Positions 1 through 6,593 of a stretch of 21,093 bases of DNA are shown here, piece after piece; within the stretch, counting starts at the first letter, position 1, and each line of letters begins with the position of its first letter. The notes beneath the pieces were generated by a model. The model ran no database searches and had not been told where the DNA came from. It was given only the letters and a program-made list of their open reading frames with translations. This DNA is from a virus. The stretch covers positions 1-21,093 of the IMG/VR virus record IMGVR_UViG_3300044823_000376; one strand, written 5' to 3'. The translations under genes and the position numbers were made by a program.

Positions 1-1
1 C

Positions 2-187
2 ATATTATTCATGGAAGATACGACTGAAGGAAAATATAATAAAAGAATTACAAATAAATTTGCGAAAAATAAGATATTATTATTTTTAAAAGAGCAGACT
101 GGTTTATCAACAAAAGAGATACGAATTGCAATTAAACCGTTTAAAGAAATCTACTTTATAGAAAAAATGGACTACCTTGATGATTAA
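2..187 (+). CDS. C-terminal part of an unknown protein (5' end outside window)
   Basis: An open frame runs from the left edge to a TAA at 185-187 and gives about 61 residues that are charged and lysine-rich, ending KMDYLDD. An ATG at 11 lies in this frame, but no leader is visible, so I treat the gene as the 3' end of a longer one. Its last 8 bases overlap the start of the next gene (ATGATTAA), typical of translationally coupled phage genes and support for the frame being real. I do not recognise the family. From its position at the head of a baseplate/tail operon it may be structural or an assembly factor; that is inference only. Confidence 0.5.
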   Translation: MLFMEDTTEGKYNKRITNKFAKNKILLFLKEQTGLSTKEIRIAIKPFKEIYFIEKMDYLDD

Positions 188-380
188 AAAAGAAGATATT
201 AATGAATTAGAAAAAAGACTTGAAAGAATTAAAGAATCATGGAAATATTTTGATAAATATTTTCATATTCTATCAGGTAAAGTAGTATATACAAATGATG
301 ATATAAATGAACTGTTAGCCTATTATACAAAAAAAGAAAAGTATGAGGCATGTGAACGATTGATTAAATTAAGAAAATAA
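180..380 (+). CDS. Small charged helical protein, unknown function
   Basis: 66 residues, starting at the ATG at 180; an in-frame TTG at 177 is the only alternative. The start overlaps the stop of the upstream frame by 8 bases, implying coupling. The sequence is rich in Lys, Glu and Ile and predicted by eye to be mostly helical (residues 4-25 and 40-64), with aromatic residues WKYFDKYFH in the middle. There is no signal peptide or membrane segment. I do not recognise it. It precedes a promoter-like element at 388-397, so it probably ends one transcription unit or is co-transcribed with the tail genes that follow. Confidence 0.6.
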   Translation: MIKKEDINELEKRLERIKESWKYFDKYFHILSGKVVYTNDDINELLAYYTKKEKYEACERLIKLRK

Positions 381-387
381 AATAACC

Positions 388-397
388 TGTATTTATA
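388..397 (+). promoter_or_regulatory. GTATTTAT element (candidate phage promoter) upstream of 419
   Basis: TGTATTTATA, 21 bases before the ATG at 419, in the 38-base gap between two genes. One of nine copies of the same element in the window. Confidence 0.5.
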
Positions 398-418
398 TGT
401 ACTAAAACTATAAAAAGA

Positions 419-835
419 ATGAGACCAATAAGAAAAGTGATAACGTTTGATGAAGAAAGTGCGAATAAACTTCTTCAGGAAATCTACAATGATAGTTATA
501 ATCAGAAAGCAAAAATTACCAGACTTTTTACAAAATGGGAATTAAAAGTAAAAGAAGGTGGCGAAATTCAAGCAATCGGTGATCAAATTATTAAAGTAAT
601 TGCTTTAGAAGCAAAAAATGTTGATCAAAAAATTATGCTTCTTAAATTTTTAAAAGAAGTAGTTTTTGATAATAATGTTAAAGCAGGTAATACTCCGAAT
701 GGTAATTCTAATACCAATTTCTCAAAATCTTCTTCTGAAGAAGATGGCGATATTACCGCAGAAAGAAGACTTGAATTACTTACTATGGTTCAAGAACATT
801 TTGAAAAAGAGGAAGAAAGTAAAAAGAAAAAATAA
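419..835 (+). CDS. Unknown protein with acidic/lysine-rich C-terminus, first gene of the baseplate operon
   Basis: 138 residues. Residues 1-90 look like a compact helical domain (ITFDEESANKLLQEIYNDSY, then amphipathic helices). Residues 91-110 are an Asn/Ser/Gly linker, and 111-138 form a highly charged helix ending in a Lys run. It is preceded by the GTATTTAT element and followed after 3 bases by the 440-aa gene, so the two are co-expressed. The fold suggests a small soluble scaffold or chaperone rather than a surface protein. I do not recognise the family and assign no function. Confidence 0.65.
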   Translation: MRPIRKVITFDEESANKLLQEIYNDSYNQKAKITRLFTKWELKVKEGGEIQAIGDQIIKVIALEAKNVDQKIMLLKFLKEVVFDNNVKAGNTPNGNSNTNFSKSSSEEDGDITAERRLELLTMVQEHFEKEEESKKKK

Positions 836-838
836 AGA

Positions 839-2161
839 ATGAGTTTAAGTGACGACAAAAAAAATATTTTTACAACCATTGGTTCATACACTTCAGTAAT
901 TCAAGCAACGAATATACCTGATACTACTAATCTATTTCCTTCAGTTAACAATAAAAACGATATTGTACCGTTATTGCTCGACATTTTAAAAGTTGTTGCT
1001 GGTACTGATGCTTTACAATCATTAACAGGTGAATTATTTACTAAATTTGTTGACAAAATTGAACCTGAAATGAAAGCTGCTTTAAAAAATCAAGTAACAC
1101 AATATAATGCTGGCGACAATCTTCCAAGTTATTTTGTTTCAGGAGGTACTGGCGTAAGAGTAAAAGTAAAAGATATTGACATTTCAGGTAAATTCAAAAC
1201 AAATCCAACCTCTCAGGCAGGTCAATTATTATACGATAATTCAAAACCTAATTTCGATAGTTCAGTATATGATGCAATAAAAAATGGCAATGCTGATTTT
1301 GGGGTTTTACACATGTCTCATGATGCAATAACTGATGAATTAGTGCTGAAAGGAAATATTACTCCCAACACTGCAACTATTGGCACTTGGCTAAATAAAC
1401 ATATTGATAATCTTACAATTATTGATAAAAAAGAATTTTTAAGTAAGGTTATGAACAAAATATATGGTACAATTACAAAAGATCAAGGCAGAACAATTAA
1501 TGATACACACAATGAATTGGTAGTTAATCAATTAATCGACCAATTAGTTAATGGCGATGATAGTTTTGAAATTTCACCTGAAGATAATGCAGCATTGCTT
1601 CTACGTGCAGAAGAAATTATAAATGGTATTGTTAATTATGATTTAGGTTGTGGAGTTATGGCAGCGAGTTTGCCATTAAGTGGTTTAACCAGCTTAATTG
1701 GAAACATATCTGGCACTACTGGACAAGCAACTGACCCAAATTATGTCGGTAATCAAGTAAATAATACGATTGCTCAGAGTGTAGCTGATAAAGATGTTGC
1801 AAATACTAATAAAGAAACGATTAAAGATGGTTTTTTTCAAAAATTAATTAAATTAATTACGCAAGTATTGGCAGAGGCATTAACGACTAATCCCCAAATA
1901 CGTGTAATACTGGCAATTGTAAGTGCATTTCAGAATCAAGGCAACGTAAAAATTGGTCAGGCAAAGGATGATTTAATAAACTTTAAAATATTTTTGAAAT
2001 GTAGTGCCAATACCGCAATGAAATTAATAAACGAATTTATATTTAATTTAATTAAAAAGTTTTTAGTGGCTCTTTTAAAACCACTAATATTAAAAATAAT
2101 AAAAGAAAAAATAAATCAATTTACAGATATTATTAAAAGTTTAATACCAGCAAAAACATGA
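839..2161 (+). CDS. Probable virion structural protein, unknown (440 aa)
   Basis: 440 residues starting MSLSDDKKN. The N-terminal and central parts (1-280) are mixed and rich in Asn/Asp/Thr, as in phage structural proteins. Residues 330-440 form a long predicted helical tail that becomes strongly hydrophobic and lysine-rich (for example KKFLVALLKPLILKIIKEK), suggesting an oligomerisation stalk or a membrane-interacting helix. It lies 3 bases after the 138-aa gene and overlaps the 72-aa gene by 4 bases (ATGA). Two genes later comes the gp5-like hub, so a baseplate or tail-tip role is plausible. I see no known enzymatic motif and cannot name the family. It is too short for a typical tape measure protein, and coiled-coil repeats are lacking. 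Confidence 0.7.
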   Translation: MSLSDDKKNIFTTIGSYTSVIQATNIPDTTNLFPSVNNKNDIVPLLLDILKVVAGTDALQSLTGELFTKFVDKIEPEMKAALKNQVTQYNAGDNLPSYFVSGGTGVRVKVKDIDISGKFKTNPTSQAGQLLYDNSKPNFDSSVYDAIKNGNADFGVLHMSHDAITDELVLKGNITPNTATIGTWLNKHIDNLTIIDKKEFLSKVMNKIYGTITKDQGRTINDTHNELVVNQLIDQLVNGDDSFEISPEDNAALLLRAEEIINGIVNYDLGCGVMAASLPLSGLTSLIGNISGTTGQATDPNYVGNQVNNTIAQSVADKDVANTNKETIKDGFFQKLIKLITQVLAEALTTNPQIRVILAIVSAFQNQGNVKIGQAKDDLINFKIFLKCSANTAMKLINEFIFNLIKKFLVALLKPLILKIIKEKINQFTDIIKSLIPAKT

Positions 2162-2376
2162 TAGTAGATCAAAAATTAAACAAACAGTTTCTTGGCGTAT
2201 ATCTCATTGATAATGGTGACTTAAACGGCACACAACTCGCAACAACAGTTAAACCAAATTGGTTCAGGATACTGATGACCAGATGGCTTTTAGGTTGGAA
2301 ATGGATAAACATTAAAGAATTAAAAACAACTCAAGCAGCAACAAAAATCGTTCTTGAAGAAGTAAAAGTAAAATAA
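2158..2376 (+). CDS. Small protein of the baseplate operon, unknown
   Basis: 72 residues. The start codon overlaps the previous stop as ATGA, a classic coupling junction. It contains a Trp-rich central stretch (WFRILMTRWLLGWKWINIK) that could be a short amphipathic or membrane-seeking helix, and a lysine/valine-rich C-terminus. No recognised motif. Three bases separate it from the next gene. Function unknown; co-expression with structural genes is the only clue. Confidence 0.6.
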   Translation: MIVDQKLNKQFLGVYLIDNGDLNGTQLATTVKPNWFRILMTRWLLGWKWINIKELKTTQAATKIVLEEVKVK

Positions 2377-2379
2377 AAA

Positions 2380-2787
2380 ATGGCAACCGATTTCAATAAT
2401 GTTGATTCAATTATTGGTGCGTTTAATAAAATATTAAACCTATCCTCAATTGGCGGACCGCCCGTAGTGCCAACTCCATTAATATTAATTGGGGTAGCAC
2501 AACGCTCTGGATTATCACCAATAAAAATTGCATCACGCATTATTGCTCGCAAAAGCGAAGCTGGCTTACCTGTAGGTGTATTACCTTCTGGCGGTGTTGC
2601 TCCAGATGAAATTATGGAAAGAATTAGAGCCGAAGAATATATTAAAGCATTTCAACAAGATGCGGTAATAACAGTGGCAATACCACCGGGGATTACGCTT
2701 TCGGCTGCAGGCATATCACCAACGGGACCCGTTACGGTGTTTGGTTCAACTATTTATTATGCAAAAGGTTATGGAATTATACAATAA
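2380..2787 (+). CDS. Gly/Pro-rich probable tail or baseplate component
   Basis: 135 residues. The protein is rich in Gly, Pro, Ile and Ala with repeated turn motifs (GGPPVVPTP, GVLPSGGVAP, IPPGITLSAAG, SPTGPVTVFG). A more helical middle (DEIMERIRAEEYIKAFQQ) is followed by beta-like C-terminal strands ending YGIIQ. The composition resembles phage tail-tip or baseplate proteins, but I do not see a PAAR motif or any enzyme signature. Its stop codon shares one base with the next ATG (TAATGG), showing tight coupling to the coiled-coil and hub genes. Structural role is inferred from position and composition. Confidence 0.6.
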   Translation: MATDFNNVDSIIGAFNKILNLSSIGGPPVVPTPLILIGVAQRSGLSPIKIASRIIARKSEAGLPVGVLPSGGVAPDEIMERIRAEEYIKAFQQDAVITVAIPPGITLSAAGISPTGPVTVFGSTIYYAKGYGIIQ

Positions 2788-2993
2788 TGGAAAATTTAAA
2801 TAAATGTACACCAATTGAATTAAATAAAATGCTTAATGATATCAAAGTAAAACATGATACATTAAAACAGGAGATTATTAATTATACTTACGAAGCTGAA
2901 GAACTTGAAAAAAAAATTAACGAAAAAATTAAAGTATTAACTGAGACAGAAAATTCTTATGTTTTATTAATCGAAGAAATGGAGAAAAGATAA
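2787..2993 (+). CDS. Short coiled-coil protein upstream of baseplate hub
   Basis: 68 residues, almost entirely one predicted coiled coil. After NKCTPIELNKMLNDIKVKHD the sequence runs in heptad-like spacing of Leu/Ile/Val with many Lys and Glu up to the C-terminal EEMEKR. It overlaps both neighbours by a single base (TAATG on each side), so the three genes 2380-3892 form a translationally coupled set. It could be an assembly chaperone or a structural stalk for the hub. No family recognised. Confidence 0.65.
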   Translation: MENLNKCTPIELNKMLNDIKVKHDTLKQEIINYTYEAEELEKKINEKIKVLTETENSYVLLIEEMEKR

Positions 2994-3892
2994 TGTCAGG
3001 ATTTGATAAACCAATAATACAAACAAGTAATCCTTTTAAGAAATTAGGTACTTACGAAGTCACCAGAACAATTTATTATGGTGAGGTGATATCTATTGAC
3101 GACCCGACAGATGGTGGCAGAATTCAAGTTAAAATACCCGATTTGGATAATCAGACAGGGAATGCTGATTTACCTTATTGCTATCCTATGTTACCAAAAT
3201 TCTTCTTCCTTATTCCGCAAGTGGGCGAAATTGTTAGAATTTTTCTTGAAGACATAAAATATCCTCAAAGAAGTAGGTTTTGGATGGGCAGTATTATATC
3301 GCAACCACATAAAATTGGTTTTGATACGATTTATACAGCATTATCAACAACAAATATGGGATTAACTCTCCCAGAAACAGCACCTTCAACTCTTCCTGAT
3401 GCGATAGGAGTATATCCTTTACCAAGCGATGTTGCAATAGTAGGTAAGGTCAATGCTGACGTTATTTTACGAACAAATGAAGTTCATATAAGGGCAGGCA
3501 AACATGAAAATGGCAATGTGTTAAAATTAAATACAAAAAATCCAGCATCAATTAATCTTGTTTTTGAACCAGAAAATTTGATCGCAACAACTCCTACTTA
3601 TCAAAGCAGTACAGTTATATTGAGCGACAAAATTGCATTAATATCACATACTGGCAAACCACAATTTAAAGCAGCAGAATTAACAGCAGATGATAGAGTA
3701 AGAATATTTTCTGAAGGTCATCCAGTTGCAAGAGGTGATGTATTGGTGGTAGCATTAAAAATAATTATAAACGCACTTATTAATCATATTCATGGATATT
3801 CAGGTTTGCCAGCAGATAAAAATGCATTAATAAATGACTTAGAAAAAATTAATCTTGATAATATTTTACAAAAAAATATTGTTATTAATTAA
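2993..3892 (+). CDS. Baseplate hub / spike protein with gp5-type OB-fold, no lysozyme domain
   Basis: 299 residues. Residues 25-110 match the OB-fold at the N-terminus of T4 gp5-like baseplate hub proteins: YYGEVISIDDPTDGGRIQVK, then the DLP..YPMLP...F..PQVGE.VRI pattern and RFWMGSI. The middle (155-250) is beta-rich (VILRTNEVHIRAGKH). In this family such repeats form the needle-like spike that pierces the outer membrane. The C-terminus (254-299) is helical and contains an H-x-H pair, His265 and His267. The lysozyme domain of T4 gp5 is absent, so peptidoglycan cutting must come from another protein. It closes a coupled gene set, and tnpB follows on the other strand. The OB-fold call is strong; the spike role is inference from the family. 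Confidence 0.75.
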   Translation: MSGFDKPIIQTSNPFKKLGTYEVTRTIYYGEVISIDDPTDGGRIQVKIPDLDNQTGNADLPYCYPMLPKFFFLIPQVGEIVRIFLEDIKYPQRSRFWMGSIISQPHKIGFDTIYTALSTTNMGLTLPETAPSTLPDAIGVYPLPSDVAIVGKVNADVILRTNEVHIRAGKHENGNVLKLNTKNPASINLVFEPENLIATTPTYQSSTVILSDKIALISHTGKPQFKAAELTADDRVRIFSEGHPVARGDVLVVALKIIINALINHIHGYSGLPADKNALINDLEKINLDNILQKNIVIN

Positions 3893-4060
3893 AAATTAAT
3901 TACTTTTGCACTCTGTAAACTACCCACAAACTAAAGACTTGTTGGCTTTAAACCTCACTAATTATGCAAAGAGCAGAACATAGCGGATTTTTCAGGAGTA
4001 TTTACACTAACTCCCCATGCAGCAATATTCTTAGCAGCATTATAATCTGCATCCATAACA
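3893..4060 (-). ncRNA. Possible omega (guide) RNA at the tnpB 3' end
   Basis: In IS605-type elements the guide RNA of TnpB overlaps the end of the tnpB gene, runs to the right end of the element and carries a guide from the adjacent flank. Here the matching zone is the last coding bases plus 65 non-coding bases (3893-3957). It contains a small potential hairpin (TAAAG 3932-3936 with CTTTA 3946-3950). Boundaries cannot be fixed from sequence alone. If the right end is near 3903, the guide would match the 3' end of the hub gene region. Confidence 0.3.
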
Positions 4061-5132
4061 TTACCACAATTTTTACATCTAAAGCGTTTACTATTTCTAA
4101 TGCCAATATGATTACAAATATTGCAAGTTTGACTGGTATAGGCAGGTGGTACAGCAATCAATTTAACACCAGAAAGCAAGGATTTATAAGTGAGAAAACT
4201 GCGAAGTTGATAAAAACTCCAACGATTCAATTCAGTTTTTTGTGCTTTACTCTTTGTTTTTGCTGTTTTACGAATATTAGTCAAATCTTCAATAGCAATA
4301 CCTTTATGTTCTTCTTTGGCTTTTGCTACAATCTGCTTGCTTATTGTATGATTATTAATCATAACAAAACGTTTTTCTCTCCCACTAAGCCGTTTCAAAA
4401 GTTTCTTACAATTCTTTTTAGTAGAATTAGAAGATTCCTTTTTTGTGCCTTTGGATTGAACAGACGCTCTTACTTTAGAATATTTTTTACGAACTTTTTT
4501 AAGTTGTTCGGAATTATAATTAGTGCCATCAGAAAGTACTGCAATATCAGTTTGACCAAAATCAACACCAATAAATTCTTCAATGTCTTCGATTTCCGTA
4601 TCAGGTACTTCAACAGTTTGAAACAAATAAAATTTGTCTTTCTTAAATACCAAATCTGCTTCACCTTTAATATAAGGAAGATAATTTCGATTATGACAAA
4701 TAAAGGATATTTTCAATCTACCACCAATAGACCAAATATTAACAATATCATTTATTTTATAGGTAAGTATTCGACTATCATAAGTAATACTACCAAAAAG
4801 TTTAAAAGTTCTTTTAATTTTTTTATCAGATTTATAACTGTCAGAAACTTTGCTAATACATCTTACAATAATTTGACTGCTAAGATTAAACTTATTTTTA
4901 ATCCGATAATAGCATTCATTGTGAAGTTTAAACTGATTAAAACATTTGGTTTGCCAAGCAATATTAGAAATATCATTACAAGCATTATTAGCTTCCTTAA
5001 TTGTATTAAAAAGGTATTCTGCTTGTTCAGCACTTGGCAAAAGTTTAATTTTAAGAATAAGTTTCATATAATATATATTACAAATATTATGCCAATAATT
5101 CAAATAATTGAAAATAATTATAATTTAATTAC
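3896..5132 (-). mobile_element. Candidate solitary IS605-type tnpB insertion in a structural operon
   Basis: The tnpB gene opposes both neighbours and interrupts what otherwise reads as one operon. The 8-mer TTAATTAC occurs at 3896-3903 and at 5125-5132. Collapsing the two copies would leave the nuclease ATG (5145) only a few tens of bases after the hub stop, a normal operon gap. The family does not make ordinary target duplications, so these repeats are only tentative boundaries. No tnpA is present, so mobility would need help in trans. Confidence 0.4.
3958..5067 (-). CDS. tnpB: TnpB RNA-guided nuclease (IS200/IS605 accessory protein)
   Basis: 369 residues from the ATG at 5067. A longer frame begins at 5103, but MKLILKIKLLPSAEQ is the usual TnpB-type beginning. 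The N-terminal part (1-160) is the helix-turn-helix/WED region. The RuvC residues are all present: Asp169 in IGVDFGQTD, Glu260 in IAIEDLTNI and Asp341 in DADYNAAKNI. A zinc finger (Cys315, Cys318, Cys331, Cys334) lies between the last two, preceded by the typical VPPAYTSQTC. Family members are RNA-guided double-strand DNA nucleases that help transposon retention; activity here is inferred from intact residues. No tnpA transposase accompanies it. It lies opposite to the surrounding structural genes, indicating a later insertion. The tail after Asp341 (about 28 residues) probably overlaps a guide RNA. Confidence 0.9.
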   Translation of the reverse strand: MKLILKIKLLPSAEQAEYLFNTIKEANNACNDISNIAWQTKCFNQFKLHNECYYRIKNKFNLSSQIIVRCISKVSDSYKSDKKIKRTFKLFGSITYDSRILTYKINDIVNIWSIGGRLKISFICHNRNYLPYIKGEADLVFKKDKFYLFQTVEVPDTEIEDIEEFIGVDFGQTDIAVLSDGTNYNSEQLKKVRKKYSKVRASVQSKGTKKESSNSTKKNCKKLLKRLSGREKRFVMINNHTISKQIVAKAKEEHKGIAIEDLTNIRKTAKTKSKAQKTELNRWSFYQLRSFLTYKSLLSGVKLIAVPPAYTSQTCNICNHIGIRNSKRFRCKNCGNVMDADYNAAKNIAAWGVSVNTPEKSAMFCSLHN

Positions 5133-5144
5133 GGAACAACAATT

Positions 5145-5936
5145 ATGAATACTGATTTTCCTATATCTAATGAATTGTTTACAGCATTTAATGACGTAAC
5201 CTTTTATGATGAACCACATAAATATTATCTTGATGGTAAAGAACTAATATCAGTAACCACATTAATACATAAATATCAAGAAGAATTTAATGAAAAATAC
5301 TGGTCTGAATATAAAGGAAACCAATTTGATATAACTCCTAAAGAAATAATCAGAGCATGGAAATTTATCAACAAAAAAGGTACAATCAGAGGTTCAGCAA
5401 TACATGATTATGCTGAAAATTTATTTCAGAATAAAAAATTTGAATATCCAAAACAATTAATATTAAATGAATTTGGATTTGACCCCGTACTATATACATA
5501 TAATATTTGTAAAAAACATGTAGATAAATTTTATGGTGATGTTCAAGGTAAATTAATTCCAATTCGAACAGAATTAGTAGTATATGATAGAGAAACATTA
5601 ATTGGTGGTATGCTTGATATTTTATTCTGGAATGTAAAGGCAAAAGAATTTCAAATCTGGGACTATAAAACCAATAAAGAATTTACTTATGAAATGAAAG
5701 ACAGACATTTAATTAATGATTTATATTTACTTGAAGATTGTGATCTTGAATTATATTCATTACAACTTGGTTTATATAAATATATTATTGAAAAAAACAT
5801 ACCAATTAAACTTGGTAAATCATATCTTGTTTGGTTTTCTCATAATAATGATAATTATAAAATAATTGAAACAAAAAACATGTCATATTATATTGATATT
5901 ATTGTAAAAAACAGAATTCAGGAATTAGCTGCATAG
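5145..5936 (+). CDS. PD-(D/E)XK nuclease, Cas4/RecB-like
   Basis: 263 residues. The core of the PD-(D/E)XK exonuclease family is visible in order: SVTTLI (36-41), RGSAIHDYAE with His87, TELVVYD with Glu143, GGMLD with Asp158, IWDYKTNKE with Asp173 and Lys175, and the QLGLYKY box with Gln207 and Tyr211. This pattern (H...D...D-x-K...Q-x3-Y) is that of Cas4/AddB/RecB nucleases. There are no four cysteines for an iron-sulphur cluster as in Cas4. It would act on phage or host DNA ends in replication, recombination or packaging; the exact role is unknown. It sits at the end of the hub operon and is followed by a two-way terminator. Catalytic residues look intact. Confidence 0.8.
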   Translation: MNTDFPISNELFTAFNDVTFYDEPHKYYLDGKELISVTTLIHKYQEEFNEKYWSEYKGNQFDITPKEIIRAWKFINKKGTIRGSAIHDYAENLFQNKKFEYPKQLILNEFGFDPVLYTYNICKKHVDKFYGDVQGKLIPIRTELVVYDRETLIGGMLDILFWNVKAKEFQIWDYKTNKEFTYEMKDRHLINDLYLLEDCDLELYSLQLGLYKYIIEKNIPIKLGKSYLVWFSHNNDNYKIIETKNMSYYIDIIVKNRIQELAA

Positions 5937-5976
5937 TGCATGAAATTTTCAGAAAAATCATGCAGTTATAATACAT

Positions 5977-6004
5977 AAAAAAGTCACAATTAAGTGACTT
6001 TTTT
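5977..6004. terminator. Bidirectional rho-independent terminator
   Basis: A perfect 11-bp stem, AAAAAAGTCAC (5977-5987) with GTGACTTTTTT (5994-6004), and a 6-base loop. The A and T runs serve both directions. It separates the converging nuclease gene (+) and tail tube gene (-). Confidence 0.85.
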
Positions 6005-6039
6005 AAATTTTTTATAATATGTAACTTTTTGATTATTAA

Positions 6040-6528
6040 CTACATATTTAGGATGCAACGCCACGGTTGGATAGTTAGTTGGACCGTAGTCAACCCATCT
6101 TCCTCATAACTGTTTTCACCAAAGTCGATTGCTGTAATCATACATTGTTCCAAAGTCCATTTTTCAACCTCAACCCCTGTTGGGTCAACAGCTTTTAAAA
6201 GAACGTTTTTCTTATAACCTGCTGCATAACCCATACGACCTGTAAGTGATTCTGCATGTAAACGTACCCACTCCATCAATTGTTGTGATGTAGACGGTCC
6301 GATTGGGTCATAGAATGTTAATTGCATTTCTTCCCAACTATATCTGCCAGCAACATAGTCCTGTTCGTTCATAAATTGAATCTGAACTGAATTAATTTTC
6401 ATTGAAGGTCTTTTGAATTTTTGGATTTTCCAAACTTCAATACCTAAATCGTCACTAAATTCTGCGAAGAATCTATTTATCCTCTTGGGTTCATATTGGA
6501 AGGGGATACTTCTTATCATTTCTGCCAT
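6040..6528 (-). CDS. Tail tube protein (T4 gp19-like)
   Basis: 162 residues. It matches the gp19-type inner tail tube family in size and layout: an N-terminal RFFAEFSDDLGIEVWKIQ strand region, then a central segment with DYVAGRYSWEEMQLTFYDPI and QQLMEWVRLHAESLTG, and a C-terminal set KWTLEQCMITAIDFGENSY ending VQLTIQPWRCIL. These are typical of tube monomers that stack in hexamer rings inside the sheath. It lies 65 bases after the sheath gene on the same strand, the conserved sheath-tube order of contractile tails. A GTATTTAT element 38 bases upstream could boost its expression independently of the sheath, as expected for a very abundant protein. No oddities seen. Confidence 0.9.
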   Translation of the reverse strand: MAEMIRSIPFQYEPKRINRFFAEFSDDLGIEVWKIQKFKRPSMKINSVQIQFMNEQDYVAGRYSWEEMQLTFYDPIGPSTSQQLMEWVRLHAESLTGRMGYAAGYKKNVLLKAVDPTGVEVEKWTLEQCMITAIDFGENSYEEDGLTTVQLTIQPWRCILNM

Positions 6529-6566
6529 ATCATTGTCTGTTTTAAATTATATATGCTTATTTTTAT

Positions 6567-6576
6567 TATAAATACT
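6567..6576 (-). promoter_or_regulatory. GTATTTAT element upstream of tail tube
   Basis: Reads AGTATTTATA on the minus strand, 38 bases before the tube start codon, in the sheath-tube gap. Suggests the tube has its own promoter. Confidence 0.55.
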
Positions 6577-6593
6577 TACGTCTTAAAAATCTA

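Noticed and set aside
839-2161. Tape measure protein
   Set aside because: Too short for a myovirus tail of this type, and it lacks long coiled-coil repeats.
2331-2552. 73-residue minus-strand ORF across two plus-strand genes
   Set aside because: Would span the 72-aa/135-aa junction of a coupled operon; no supporting signal.
2380-2787. PAAR-type spike tip protein
   Set aside because: Gly/Pro-rich and next to the hub, but the usual PAAR repeat pattern and metal-binding residues are not visible.
3964-5148. A 394-residue open frame on the plus strand across the whole tnpB gene
   Set aside because: It is antisense to an intact TnpB with all catalytic and zinc residues. Its translation is low-complexity Ile/Asn/Phe/Thr, as expected from the reverse of a Lys/Asn-rich AT-rich gene.
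5145-5936. True Cas4 of a CRISPR system
   Set aside because: No iron-sulphur cysteines and no cas genes or CRISPR array nearby; only the nuclease core is shared.
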